A stretch of 64,000 bases of DNA from Lavandula angustifolia (GCA_028984105.1 CM054818.1:26668643-26732642); one strand, 5' to 3'. Numbered from the stretch's first letter, positions 23,881-35,310 are shown. Notes: generated from the sequence alone by a model not told the origin. A program made the numbers and translations.

Positions 23881-23936
23881 ACCCTCTTATCATTCCTCTT
23901 CTCCATATTCATTCCACGCAAATTTCATCAAGCAAA

Positions 23937-24478
23937 ATGACTTCTTTCCTTTACACTTTAATTTCAATTTCATTTTTCATTCTTTCAATCTCATTCTCAG
24001 CCAACGGTGATCCAGCCACCCAATCCAAAACAAACCACGTTTGCATTTCTCCTACGACTACAATCTTTGCCGTGAAATTTTCACTCAACACTTACTCACC
24101 AACGTCACCGACTTCGTAGGGCTAACTCAAATAGCTAATTCGCAAACATTGCTTTTCACTACAGACACTTTAAAGTTTGTACAACAATCGGAGAGAAACC
24201 AAACAGACAAAACCCTACTAGGTCTTTACAAGATTTGCGATGAAGTTTACGGGATACTCTTGAATCAGTTTGTCGATGCCAACTTTGCGTTCGCGAAGGG
24301 CGATTACAAGTCGATGTTGTTCGATATAGGCAATTGCGAGAGGTTTGTGAATGATTGCGAGTCTGTGTTGGGCTACAAAGTTCCTGATCTGCATGCCAAG
24401 AACGCGAAGGCTAAAGTTCTTGTGAAGATGTCGAACGTTAGCGGTGGGTTGATCGGGCAACCTGTGTCTCGGGTTTAG
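23937..24478 (+). pseudogene. PMEI paralogue with a single frameshift, unit 1
   Basis: The signal peptide and first mature residues (MTSFLYTL...NHVC) are in one frame. From YDYNLCREIF to the stop at 24478 the protein is in another. The break lies at the segment aligning with CAATTATCC of gene 1, here one base shorter (ATTTCTCC). Otherwise the PMEI domain is complete and clearly paralogous to 22601-23167 (shared VKMSNVSGGLIGQPV end). The same break exists in unit 2 at 36079-36620, so it predates the duplication or is a shared artefact. Promoter and TATA box look intact. Confidence 0.82.
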
Positions 24479-25069
24479 GGTTTGGTGGTCCGGATAAGGA
24501 ATATTGTTGATCAAAATTTTGTTATAATAAAGATTGCATGTTATATATAGCGGTCGGGATAACGAATATTGATATGTTAATCAGATTTTGTTGTAATAAA
24601 GATTGCATGTTATTATCTAGTCCCGAAGTGAAATGCAGTTTATTTTTGTGTTATTACTAGTTGGCGTCTTTTTCTCGAGATTTTTAACTAAATATTGAAG
24701 CTGAAAATCTTGAAACATTAATTTGGTGTTTTTGTTTGTCTGGTTATAATATATCAAGATTTCATTTCAATTATTTTCTCAATCCGGTGCATACATAATA
24801 GTACAATTAAGACTAGTAACAAGCAGCGAGGTTTAATTAATTTTATTACCAAATTAACAATCAAACACAGCATGTTTTATTACCAATAAGGTGCATACAT
24901 AATAGTACAACTAAGACTATTAGCCAAATAGTAGAAATGAAGATCATATTGAGGCATTTCTACTATTAGCCAAATAGTAGAAATAAAGATCATATCTAGC
25001 CTAAAACCTAAAAAAATACATATCTAGTCATTTTGTCCTCATTCAATTTTGTCTCGTTTAAAACACATA
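24479..25069. other. PMEI 3' flank with an internal direct repeat
   Basis: Includes a direct repeat containing GGTGCATACATAATAGTACA (24786 and 24891) and a second one containing ATTAGCCAAATAGTAGAAAT (24920 and 24966). No gene seen. Confidence 0.5.
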
Positions 25070-25409
25070 GGGCCGATGGGGGCTGAAGGGGGTGTCCATC
25101 GGCCGAGAGAAAAAAAAAAAAAAAAAAAAAAGGCCGAGCAAATTCATCAGCCGAACCACTTAATTCTACAGAGACAATTACCCGGGCCGAGGGCTGATGG
25201 AGGGCCGAAGGAGGGCCGATTTCCATCGGCCCTGAACATGCTATAAAAAAAAGATTAATGAAGGGCCGATGCGCTCAACTTGAAGAGGAAAAAAAAAATT
25301 AATGAAGGGCGCATCAGCCCTCATGCCCTCAACATGATTTTTTTTTTTTAATAAATCATGTTGAGGGCCGATGGAGATCGACCCTCCATTGGCCCTCCAT
25401 CGGAGTCCC
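25070..25409. mobile_element. GC-rich foldback element, unit 1
   Basis: Built from repeated GGGCCGATGG and its complement CCATCGGCCC, with A-runs between. The outer ends GGGCCGATGGGGG and CCCTCCATCGGAGTCCC are inverted. No coding potential. Confidence 0.6.
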
Positions 25410-25597
25410 ACATAATTAGTTGTAAAGACCCGAATAAGACAAAATGGTTATATATGTGGTTTAGGATAGTATAAGGTTATATTTGTTTTTTTTTTACCCA
25501 TTTGGCTAACATTGCATATTTCCACTATTCGAGATGAGGACTGAGGTCACATAATTGACTTTTTAAGAGTTGACCGGAAAGTTGAGTGAGGAACTAA

Positions 25598-25859
25598 TTA
25601 GAGTGTCAAGTATTTCCTGGTGTAGACAGGAGGTTGCTCTGCGCCGGTGGAGCCGCCTGATCCGCCGATATTACAATCTTGTTTGCAGACACACTTGAGG
25701 TTGTCGCAGTTTCCAGATAAGAAGCCTTCCTTCTCACAAATACCGCCGCAGTTGGTATCACTGAAGCAGAGCCCTCTGAACAACCTGCTCGGCGTCGAGC
25801 ACACAGCTGCCTCACCCGCCCTAATCTCTTCTACAATCACCACATATTAATTAATATAT

Positions 25860-25934
<75 letters not shown>

Positions 25935-26000
25935 TGTATACTCACGAAGAGCCAATAGGAGAATAAGAAACACAGAGAGACTTGAGAATTGTTTAGCCAT
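25598..26000 (-). CDS. Plant defensin-like peptide, copy 1
   Basis: Two exons, 26000-25946 and 25830-25598, GT-AG, giving 95 aa. The signal peptide MAKQFSSLSVFLILLLALQ is in exon 1. The intron interrupts the end of the signal, as usual in plant defensin genes, and holds a long GA/CT microsatellite. The mature part starts about VCSTPSRLFRGLC and has eight cysteines, ending CVCKQDC, with the CS-alpha-beta motif features (TNC-GGIC, then CVC). Spacing is 10-5-3-9-4-1-3 residues; the gap of four before CVC is short for the family. A 24-residue Gly/Ser/Pro tail follows the last Cys and may be a propeptide. Family members are secreted antifungal or signalling peptides. Copy 2 is at 37735-38119. Confidence 0.85.
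25862..25929. repeat. GA microsatellite in the defensin intron
   Basis: An uninterrupted (GA)n of about 68 bases. In copy 2 it is shorter (about 38000-38047), so this is a fast-changing length difference between the units. Confidence 0.95.
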
Positions 26001-26042
26001 TGTAGAGTGAAAAAGGAAGGATTTGAAGATGATATATGTAAT

Positions 26043-26160
26043 CTGCATACGTGCATTGGCTTTTTATAGAGTGGGAAAATACATAATTGGAGAAAAGAGT
26101 ATTAATTCTCTTCCATACATTATTTTTAGTGGAGTAGGAATTTCATTAATAATCACATTC
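26043..26160 (-). promoter_or_regulatory. Defensin promoter segment with TATA box
   Basis: TATAAAAA on the minus strand at 26061-26068 lies 61-68 bases from the ATG at 26000. The whole block is present in inverted orientation at 20702-20820. Confidence 0.65.
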
Positions 26161-26171
26161 GCAGGGGAATT

Positions 26172-28111
26172 GCAAAAGTAGGCAATTCTAACAACTCTAA
26201 TTGCAAAAATAGACACTTTTATTTAAAATTGCATCCAGTAGATACTTTAATTATTTTAATATTGAATTTCATATGTTTGTGTGCAATGTCATTGTAGCGA
26301 CAAAATTCCGTTATATGGGGATAAGAGTTGATAGTGATTAGATTCCCCTTTAATAATTTTCTTAATTCTTACTTTTATTATTTTAGAGTTCAATTTAGAT
26401 TAATTATTTGTTGGATTACTTGTAATGAGCAAATCAATTTATATCCGTATATTTAACTAATCTAATCGAGAATGATATGTTATATTTATTCAATAAAAAA
26501 ATTAATGTAGTAATAAATATTCTCTAAATCATTCAAACTATTTAGCATACCCTATACGTGTGCAAGATAATGTTTTTAATAACATTAGTTTTGCTACAAA
26601 ATATTTCCTTTTGTAGTGATTAGATCAATTTATATCCATATATTTAACTAATGGTCATCTAGAATGACATGCTATATTTATTCAATGAGAATAAATTAAT
26701 GTAGTAATAAATATTCTCTAAATCATTCAAATTATTTATAATACCCCATACGTGTGCAATTAGATAATGTTTTTAATAACATTAGTTTTGGTTCAAAATA
26801 TTTCCTTTTATTCTCAATTTTATCAAAATTATCAAGTTTCAAGGACTAATATTCCTGTCATGCGTGTGTTTTTTGAAAGTCGATAGCTGTCCGAATTTAG
26901 CACTATTGTAGGTCCGATAAGATTGTTTGACTTGTGTAAAACTTGATCGGTAATTAATGTTGTTTGGAGCTAAAGTTGATTTTCAACATATATTGGTTAA
27001 TTTTCATAAAAAAATTATATTTAGTGCTCACTATTTCATTTTAGGTTTCGATAAATTACTTTAGTGCTGAAAGACAATGATATCTCATACTGCCAACATG
27101 CCATATAAAATTTTATATTTAGTGCTCACTATTTCAAAATTATTATTATTAATTCAACATTTATCTCATATTTTATATTAGTGTGAAGCATATTAATCTA
27201 GTAACAATATTAATCTAGTGTCAAAATTTCTTTCGTAATCAATTTAACCTAAAACTCCATATAAGCCAAAAGTATTTATTAAATAATAATTGGTTACCGT
27301 GTGTCATATTCAAGGGGATATTCATAGTCATAGTATTATAATTTGAGATGAAATGGAATTTAACTTTACGTATGTTAATGGGAAACATTTTCTGTAATGT
27401 AAATATAAAATCAAATCCATGCTCCATAGCATCAAGGCTCGAAAACATTTTAATGTATATAGTAATTGAAAACAATGACATTCAAAGAAGGTTAAAATTC
27501 ACATGATTAAAATTGGGTTAAATTACTCAAATCATTATCTACTTGTTGAATTTACTTTATTATTGTGATTCCGAACCAAATGATAGCATCGTGATTCCAA
27601 TTGTACCATCTAAATAGTCAAAGATATGGTTAATTAGTCAAGGATACGATAAATGGTAGTTGTTCCAACGGTACAAAGGTGAATTACAAAGGCGAGTTAT
27701 GAAACTGAAGAAATGAACCCTCCTTCAAAACATTCATCATGACTACATATTCATGATACATTTGTTCTTTGTATGTCCTGATTGACCACATTAGCTACAC
27801 TTCTTTGATCGACGAGATCTGTTGCTGCTCCCTGCCTCTGCCCCAGATCGAAAATGCCTCGTCTTTGGACGACCAGCTTGACGTGTCACCAAAGGGGCAA
27901 TACTTCTTGCCCTTGCTCCATTTCGGGCATGGTCCAATCATCCATCGAAGGAAGAGGATTAAAGGATTGTGCATACAAATTCTGGGCATTAACTGTTGTG
28001 TAGTAACCGGCCACAAACATATAGATGTCATCACCTGAATGTCTGGCAAACAAAGCGTATTAATAGAATAGTATAATAATAATAAAATAAAATAAAATAA
28101 ATAATTTCTTA
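26172..28111. mobile_element. Left part of a MULE, unit 1, cut by the duplication junction
   Basis: Begins with the MULE terminal repeat (GCAAAAGTAGGCAATTC) and continues as in 38291-40236. It ends abruptly at 28111, inside the transposase C-terminal region. A tandem repeat of about 195 bp lies at 26425-26815. The zinc-knuckle part of the transposase (27760-28040) is frameshifted here relative to copy 2. Confidence 0.75.
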
Positions 28112-28310
28112 TCTTGTTTCTTTTCAGCATGGAGATTAAGATGAATGGATGATTGTGTATAAATGAATAGATGATTGTGTGTAAAAAAATAAGTTCCATA
28201 AAAAAAAAGTTGGAGTTTGTGTGGTAATTATTTTATTTTTTAGAAAACAAGACAAGACAAGTGGGACAACCCAAAAAGAAAAATAGAACAAGTCAAACGG
28301 ATGAAAGGAG

Positions 28311-29056
28311 TATATCTTATCAAACATAATTTTCTTAAATATCAACTTTATATTTACAACAAACTATATTTACAAGACTATATTTGACGTCTCCACAAAC
28401 TAGAGAAATATACATTCTCCTCAATTTTGGGAACTGATGGACAGAAAATTCCACTTCAGCTGTTCCTAAACACAATGAAAACTTTAAAAAATGTAAAAAT
28501 GAGATGACATTGATCTACACCAGACATTTATTTCAGTTGAGAAAGAAGATCCTTCTGGTCTTTTATGTTGTACTAGGCTGGGACAAAATGACTATGTTTC
28601 TGATATTATGATGAGATATCCTCTGCCCATAACTGAATATCTGGACCTTTGCCAGAAATTAATAGAAAAAAAATAAAAAAATAGAGTTTCCCTTGAGCAC
28701 ATCTACATGTTGCTTCCTGTATGGTGGGGATTATTATAGAATGATGAAATCAGCCAAAATGGTCCTAAAGTTTACAGAAAGTTACCTATTCTATCTTGTC
28801 CCCTTCGTTTTCGGCAAGATCGACTTAGGCCGTTAGATTCGAACACTGCAAGAATAATGGGAAAATGACATAAGGAGAAGGGACCAGCATATGTGTATCA
28901 GCTAATTTGTTTAATGCAAGTTCAAGTGATACTTACAAATCTTATAAAGAATGGTGAAGACTTTTCATCAACGCGTGAGCTCTGCGCCTTTGCTGCTATA
29001 GAAACTGAAAGCTTATCCGGAGATGAGAGAAACCGATATACTTCACTTACTTTTAC
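28311..29056. other. Intergenic stretch 3' of the PPR copy
   Basis: Same content as 14763-15676, shortened by small deletions. No gene. Confidence 0.6.
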
Positions 29057-29875
29057 TTAAGCCGTTGAAAGAATTGCATCAGGTACCTCATCGGAGCTCG
29101 ATATTCCAAACTCCACATCATTCGTGTAATCATCATGACCATTAACCAACAATTCCTGGTCCTCTTCCTGGGACGGTCACAAATTATCGTATCGAAAAAA
29201 TACTGAAGATAACGAATTTTCGGTATACCGTAATTTTCGTATTGAATTTTCGGTATACCGTAATGATCGGTACGGTAACGGTATGCTTTTTTCCATACCG
29301 ACCCTTATCGGTACGGTATGCGGTACGAGAAAAATAGTACGGTATACCGTACCGAACACCCCTATGCACGACGGTCCATTGTAATGTTAGCATCAATCAT
29401 TTCTTTCAGGATATAGTTAACCACACGGATATCCACGTCCTTGTGAGAAGCAGATAGTATCATATTGTATGTGTGCTGATTTGGCACTACTCCCATCTCC
29501 TTCATTTGCCTAAAAATACTGATAATTCCACGGTACACGTTAACCGCTTCGTGCACTCTACCCAAGTATATTTATCTGGCAGAAACCCTTTATTTATCAT
29601 GTCATCATAAAACTCAACAGCACCCTCTGGATAATCGGATTTGCAGAAATATGTAAGTAGACAGTTGGAGACCACTAGATCAGGTTCTATGCAAAGTCCA
29701 CTGGTGAGTAAAGGCAGAAGAACATATTGTCCAGACAAGCATATAGCAGTGACAAGAGATGAATAACTGGTGAAACATGCTGATGAATGAAAGCAAAAGA
29801 ACTGGATTTTGATGGGAAAAATGTAATCTTGGCAAGAAACTTGAATCTCCCTCTACTAGTTGATAGGAGGATCAT
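29057..29875 (-). pseudogene. P-class PPR gene, copy 2, collapsed by deletions
   Basis: The start ATG (29875, MILLSTSRGRF) and the ancestral stop region (29057) remain, but only parts between survive. Losses relative to copy 1: about 1.03 kb (16571-17598), about 190 bp (16102-16294), 38 bp after CTACCCAA, and 57 bp near the 3' end. An unrelated AT-rich element is inserted at 29185-29364. It retains about 91 bp of PPR codons (GVVPNQHTYNMILSASHKDV and following) that copy 1 lost to the SINE. Not translatable as a whole. Confidence 0.9.
29185..29364. mobile_element. GGTATACCG-rich insertion in PPR copy 2
   Basis: About 180 bp of repeated GGTATACCG and GGTACGGTA motifs, ending ACCGAACACCCCT on the plus strand. 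Absent from copy 1. The class is unclear; this motif style is common in plant non-autonomous DNA elements. Confidence 0.5.
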
Positions 29876-29997
29876 TGGAGTCTTGGAGAAAGTCTCAACT
29901 ATTACAGTAGGTACCTTTACAAAATGAGAAGGGTTGGTTAATGACTAAATCAATGATAACTGAGTTCACTTAATTTTATATGATTCATGTATAAACA

Positions 29998-31077
29998 AGA
30001 TTCAGAAAAAAAACAAGAGCTGTTTTAACTAAACAAAACATGGAGAAAATCATAAACCTGGCGGAGGAAGGTATAATTGTATGGATCATAAGCAAAGTTT
30101 CCCAAACTGGCAGCAATTTTCTCTTTTGCTTCTGCAACATCATGAAGTCATCATGTTTAAATGCCCAAAGGTATTATACAACAAAAAATACATACCATGT
30201 ACTATATGAAAGATAGATTTTAATGATTTTTTAGGTGAAGCACCATAGAAACAGCATGAATTTAAGTCAATTAGTCCAAGAAAGAGATACCTATGCATTG
30301 CAGCACGACAAAACATATAAAGAGAGCGTGCATAGAGCTCAAAATGGAGTAGTTAAGAAAGCAAAAAAGCAACTTGGAAAGAACTTTTTAGGTGATTCCT
30401 GTACGTAATACAATCCAAGCAAGCAGCCTTCTTTATTAAAATTTAAAACAGGAAATATTTCATTAATGTGATGTACTGGAAATATGCATATAAGACAACA
30501 GCAATTCATAAGGCTTGAACTCGGGTTATGACCGTGACATATCATCTTTTAACTATGAAAATTGTTAGTAGCATTCAGAATTTGTCCAACAACCTAATAT
30601 AATCAGCAACAAAAAATGACACTCAAATACGCATTCAATTCAGTGTTCGCTTGATTTTAGATGATTCATTTATAAACTAGATTCCGTGAGAACCATGTAA
30701 GTGGTGAATCTCTAGTTAAAACTTAAACCAAGTAGTTATTAACCCGTACCTTCATCGGATGCATTTTGGAATTGTGCAACCAGTTCCTATGACACATAAA
30801 TAAAAGAAAGAGAGAATTTATCATCTAAGAGGTGAAATAGAACACTCAGCATGCCGAAAAATATAGTAGGAACAAATTATCCAATGAATTGATGATTAAG
30901 GTTTCCCGATACAGAATTAAATAATGTGAATTCCGGTAGGTGATCTGGAGATATTGCAATCTTGAACTTCCATATTTTCCGGTACGCTCCTTCTGTCTCT
31001 CTCTGATCATTGGTGAACCATGTAAACTATAAAGAGAACAATAAAGCACTCAAGTTGTTCGAGAGAACATGAAAAAT
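29998..31077 (-). pseudogene. ARMC7 fragment, exons 1-3, in unit 2
   Basis: Second copy of 17857-18937 with the same extra base after the ATG, the same TCTC insertion and the same GT-to-AT donor change in exon 1. The damage therefore predates the segmental duplication. It also has a small deletion near 30270 relative to unit 1. Confidence 0.88.
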
Positions 31078-31960
31078 TACAGAGGCGGCTAATGATCAAT
31101 TCTCGAAAACCAATCAAACATGAATTGATTTTTCTGGATTATGGTTTAAGAGGTTGGTTGATCGAAACAGCTCAGAAAGAATTACATCGGTTCGAAGATA
31201 ATAAAATCGAACGAATTAAAAATAAAGGTTTTTCTTGGTAAGATTCGATAACCGTAGAGTTAATCTCTTCCTATGTTTTGGAATTCCGGCGTGGACGACG
31301 GCAATTGCAGTGCTCTTTGCGGGTTTCAAGAATTAGGGATTTTGGGCGGGTTTAAAGAATTGGGGTTTAGGGTTTTAGGGATTCCGCCTGCACACTTGAT
31401 GAATATTTCTTAATTCCGGACAATTAGAGTAAATTCATCTCACCCACAAAGATTAATAGATTATACATTTTTGCTAAAGTGTTTGTAAATATGACATACA
31501 TATACATTATCTTACTATATATAGTCTATATTTCTTCATTTATGACAGTCTAACATTGTGAATAATGAAGGTGCTATCATTGTTGATCAACTTAGAAAAA
31601 TAATGCTACATGATATCATTTATGACAATTTGGTTGGAAAAATAATGCTACAGACTATCATTTGTGCAGCATGATGTTGTGAATGATGGAGGTACTAGTA
31701 ACTAGGTACTTAACTATCATTTATGACATGTTGGTGTTGCAATAATGCTACTACAACGAGATGACAAATTATGTTTAATAATGCTACTGCAACACCATTA
31801 ATGTTTGGTTTGCAATATTTTTTTTCCTTTAAAAAAAATCAAGGCGAGATAAACAATTTGATTTAATCATAAAAAGTTTTCATAGATAAGAGGAAAATAA
31901 CAATAATTGAATCCTAGACTATTACAACGAGATGCATCACGTACAACATTCACTGAAAAA
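31078..31960. other. Flank and degenerate repeats
   Basis: Copy of 18938-19860. No gene recognised. Confidence 0.45.
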
Positions 31961-31967
31961 CATAACA

Positions 31968-32707
31968 TCAACAAGAAAAATAATCCCAAGGGTATACTGT
32001 TCTCCATAAAATAAGATTACAACCACCAGCGTCTCTGTTTGATCTCATCCAACATTTTTGTAAAGTTGAAAAATATTGCATCATTGAAGTTACTTGTATC
32101 TTGGTTGCAATAACCTCATTCTCGTAGTTGAAGCTCCATAGTTTTTTGCTGCATTTCCATGTTTTTTTTCTCAATTTCCATATTTTTTGTTTTATCTTCT
32201 CATTGTGTATTTCTTGTAACTTATCACATCTGAATGGATCTATCTGGCCCGCATGTGCTTTGGCTTTGACTTTAGTCTTCTGTTGTCCTAAAGGACGTGT
32301 TCGAGTTGACTGTACATCGACAAAGGTATGACTATCCGAGTCGGATGTTTTCGACTTCTTGCGAGCACTACTAGTCATTGCTTCATGGTTTCATTTTTCT
32401 GCCAATGCTATTATCTTCCATATATGGAGGCATTTGAACTCTTTGTTCGAGCGCTGGCTGTGCCACTTAGTTTGTACAACTTCTAAGACGTCTTCGTCGC
32501 TTTGCTTATTTGCCCGATGATTAAAATATTATTATACCATTGGGAAAATAAATTTACATCAGGAATGACACGATAATAAGCCGATTTTACAGCTTCGGTT
32601 AGTCGGTTAGTAGTACCGGCTGGCCTATGATCGTTGTAATATGACGTCACTCTTTTCCAAAATACTTTCGTTTTTTGTTGATTTCCAACTCTTGCATCGG
32701 TGCTCAC
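31968..32707 (-). pseudogene. Harbinger-type ORF1 (SANT/NAM-associated-like) relic, unit 2
   Basis: Two overlapping protein pieces read on the minus strand. The N-terminal piece (32707-32483) contains VFWKRVTSYYNDHRP and KSAYYRVIPDVNLFSQWYNN, resembling the SANT/NAM-associated proteins encoded beside PIF/Harbinger transposases. The C-terminal piece (32378-31968) is Lys- and Ser-rich (SSARKKSKTSDSDS). The pieces are separated by a frame change and a stop, so it is not functional as written. No transposase ORF accompanies it. Family assignment rests on motif resemblance. Confidence 0.5.
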
Positions 32708-32740
32708 GGTACACCAAGATTTAACTACTAGATTGTAATG

Positions 32741-32963
32741 TAAAATAACACTTAATACACTTTACAATAGCTGAAAACGGTAGAATGTAAAGACAATAGA
32801 AAAAAAGTCTTAGCTTTTAAATTAAACATCCAATAAGCATAACGGGAATGTGATTATTAATGAAATTCCTACTCTACTAAAAATAATGTATGAAAGAGAA
32901 TTAATACTCTTTTCTCCAATTATGTATTTTCCCACTCTAGAAAAAGCCAATGCACGTATGCAG
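32741..32963. repeat. Block inverted at the defensin promoter and MULE flank, unit 2
   Basis: 32846-32963 is the reverse complement of 38162-38279. 32741-32814 is the reverse complement of 43535-43616. Confidence 0.85.
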
Positions 32964-33133
32964 GTTACATAGAATCATACAATCCTTATTAATTCCCCAA
33001 AATAATAGCATAGATGTAAAAATACAGATGTGGTTGAGAGCGACTAAAATATTGCTAAATATATAGCATAATATTTTATTTTTACGACGATGGAAATTGA
33101 TCATAACTGACTACTCTTGTTGTAAAAAGTTTT

Positions 33134-33277
33134 GTGTGTACCACTTTTGTATATCTTTGTGTGTACCACTCAACAAGGGTATTGACATGTGTTGAATATG
33201 ACCCACTTGTTTTATTGAGAAATGTCAATACTTTTGTAGTGTGGTACACACAAGGATATACGGAAGTGGTACATACA
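33134..33277. mobile_element. Foldback MITE, clearer copy
   Basis: The left arm GTGTACCACTTTTGTATATC pairs with the right arm GATATACGGAAGTGGTAC. The arms themselves contain the repeated motif GTGTGTACCAC. About 144 bp, no ORF. Confidence 0.65.
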
Positions 33278-33469
33278 AGCCGCTCCGCTCTTCTTATGCA
33301 GGTAAACTCGTAACAATTGCAAACTATATGAAAGATATAAACATGATTATGCCCAACAATAATTTCAAAATATACAAATAAAAGAGAGACACCGAATCCT
33401 TTTTTTTTTTTTTTGGTTTTGTTTTTTTTTCTGATGCATATTTTCTTCTTCTTTATTTCCAGGGGCGGA

Positions 33470-34180
33470 TCTAGGATTTATTGTTAAGGGATGCGAAATT
33501 TACGGGGATGAGGTGTATTTATCCGGAAGTTCCGAGGCGGAGCCCCCGAGAAATTTTTTTTGGGGTGTTTTTGGTCTAAATATACTTACTAATTAAGGCT
33601 TATTTAGAGATATTATATTTTCTTTTACGAATAGCCGTTATATGTTGTTTGTAATTTATTCGAAAAATATAGTATAAAACCATATTTTGACAATGTCTAG
33701 ATTTAGTTGGAGGATATTACGAAGAATAACAATTTCTAACTTATGAATTAATCAAGTATTTGAAAGATAGAGTTTTTCATGCTTCAAATGTTGCTAATTT
33801 TACTTAAAAGACAATCAAGTTTAAAAAAATAAAAACACAAACATAGCATATAGCTGCATAAAGATATATGTTATATTAGTATATGTAACTCTATCAAAAT
33901 AGATATCCAAAACTTCAAATTATAGATCTTCACTAAAATTAAAATTAGTGACACGTAATGTATATTTTTTAATATTTGCGTAAATTAGTGGTTACATTCA
34001 CAATAATTCTTAATTTTTACTTTGGGATAAGTTGACAAATTCAAAAATCTCTCGGGATCCAAAAATTTAAATGGGATAAATGTATAAATTACTAAAAATC
34101 GAAGATGATTCATATTATTACACGAAAGTTCGGGGGTGGACGGTCGCACCCACCTGCCGCCCCCTTTGAATCCGCCTCTG
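33470..34180. mobile_element. Non-autonomous hAT element, unit 2
   Basis: Copy of 21316-22036 with the same TTTATTTC duplication (33462-33469 and 34181-34188). Moved here with the segmental duplication, not by transposition. Confidence 0.8.
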
Positions 34181-34664
34181 TTTATTTCGTTGGTTGTATT
34201 TCTTCATTCGTTATCATAATTATTCCTTATAATAAAATAACTGCAGATGATGAGTAATTAATTTAAAATTATATACAATGCAAACCGTGATATATATCAT
34301 ATTAAAGCAAAAGGTAAAAACGTTAATAAAACGTATATTGAATTATTTATATTACACGTAAAAAATATTATGCATGCATGTGTGCAATATGTAAATGTAT
34401 ATATTATACATACACACATACATGGAAATTAACAAATAAACTTGATATAATCAGTATCTTAATATATTGTTATTATTCATTATACAATTTTATATAATCT
34501 ATATATAATGCAATAACATTTTCTACAATCAGTATTCTTTCTTTATCCACGCTCCACGCGTGGTAAAGAAAATAAATGACAATATACTCATATCCAAACA
34601 AAATAAATGACAATATACTCATATATAAATTAAACCCATGCATTCTCCTCTCAAAAATTACATC

Positions 34665-34672
34665 TATAAATA
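34665..34672 (+). promoter_or_regulatory. TATA box of PMEI gene 1, unit 2
   Basis: TATAAATA, 72-79 bases before the ATG at 34744, as in unit 1. Confidence 0.7.
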
Positions 34673-34743
34673 CCTCTCAATTACATTGCCTCTCCATATC
34701 CATTCATCCAAAGTCTAGAAAGCCACAAACTTCATCAAGAAAA

Positions 34744-35310
34744 ATGACTTATTTCCTTCATGCTTTCCTTTCAATGGCGGTTCTCATTCTTTCAACCTCA
34801 GCCCCAGCCATTGCCGAACCGGATCCTGCCACTCAATCAAGAATCAACCATGTTTGCCAATTATCCTACGACTACTACCTTTGTCGCGATATTTACAACA
34901 AAAACTTAAAAACCGGAATCACGGACTTTGTAGGGCTAACCCGGATAGCCATCACTCAGACACTATTATCCTCTTCTGATACCCTCAAATACGTAACGCA
35001 GACGGGGAGGAAGCAAGCGGACAAGACCCTACGGGATCTTTACAAAATTTGCGAGGAAGGGTATGGGATACTTCAGAACCAGTTTGTCGAGGCCAACTTG
35101 GCCTTCGCGAAGGGCGATTACAAGTCGATGTTGTTTGACATGGAGAGGTGTGAGAGGTTTGTGAATGATTGTGATTCTGTGTTGGGAAGTAAAGATGCTG
35201 ACTTGAATAAAATGAACGCTAGGGTTAAAGTTCTTGTCAAGATGTCGAATGTTAGCGGTGGGTTGATTGGCCAACCCGTGATCGGGTTTAGGGTTAGGTT
35301 GATGCGTTAG
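34744..35310 (+). CDS. PMEI/invertase-inhibitor family protein, copy 2
   Basis: Single exon, 188 aa, with signal peptide and PMEI domain as in copy 1. Differences from copy 1 are one codon in the signal peptide (ATT to CTT) and three CGG/CAG sites within about 50 bases (34914-34944). Two of those three change the protein (KTGI for KTRI, LTRI for LTQI). Cysteines and C-terminus are unchanged. Promoter and leader are also duplicated, so both genes should be expressed alike. Confidence 0.85.
   Translation: MTYFLHAFLSMAVLILSTSAPAIAEPDPATQSRINHVCQLSYDYYLCRDIYNKNLKTGITDFVGLTRIAITQTLLSSSDTLKYVTQTGRKQADKTLRDLYKICEEGYGILQNQFVEANLAFAKGDYKSMLFDMERCERFVNDCDSVLGSKDADLNKMNARVKVLVKMSNVSGGLIGQPVIGFRVRLMR

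Larger units (their letters stand above)
14560..28111. repeat. Tandem segmental duplication, unit 1
   Basis: About 13.5 kb, repeated in direct orientation at 28112-40236. Order on both units: MITE remnant, PPR pseudogene, ARMC7 fragment, Harbinger-like ORF1 relic, foldback element, hAT element, PMEI, frameshifted PMEI, GC-rich foldback, defensin, left part of the MULE. The offset is 13548 bp before the PPR gene and about 12142 bp after it, because unit 2 lost roughly 1.4 kb inside the PPR gene. Confidence 0.95.

Noticed and set aside
25862..25929. GA tract as a GAGA-type regulatory element
   Set aside because: It lies inside the defensin intron and varies in length between copies, as a simple microsatellite does.
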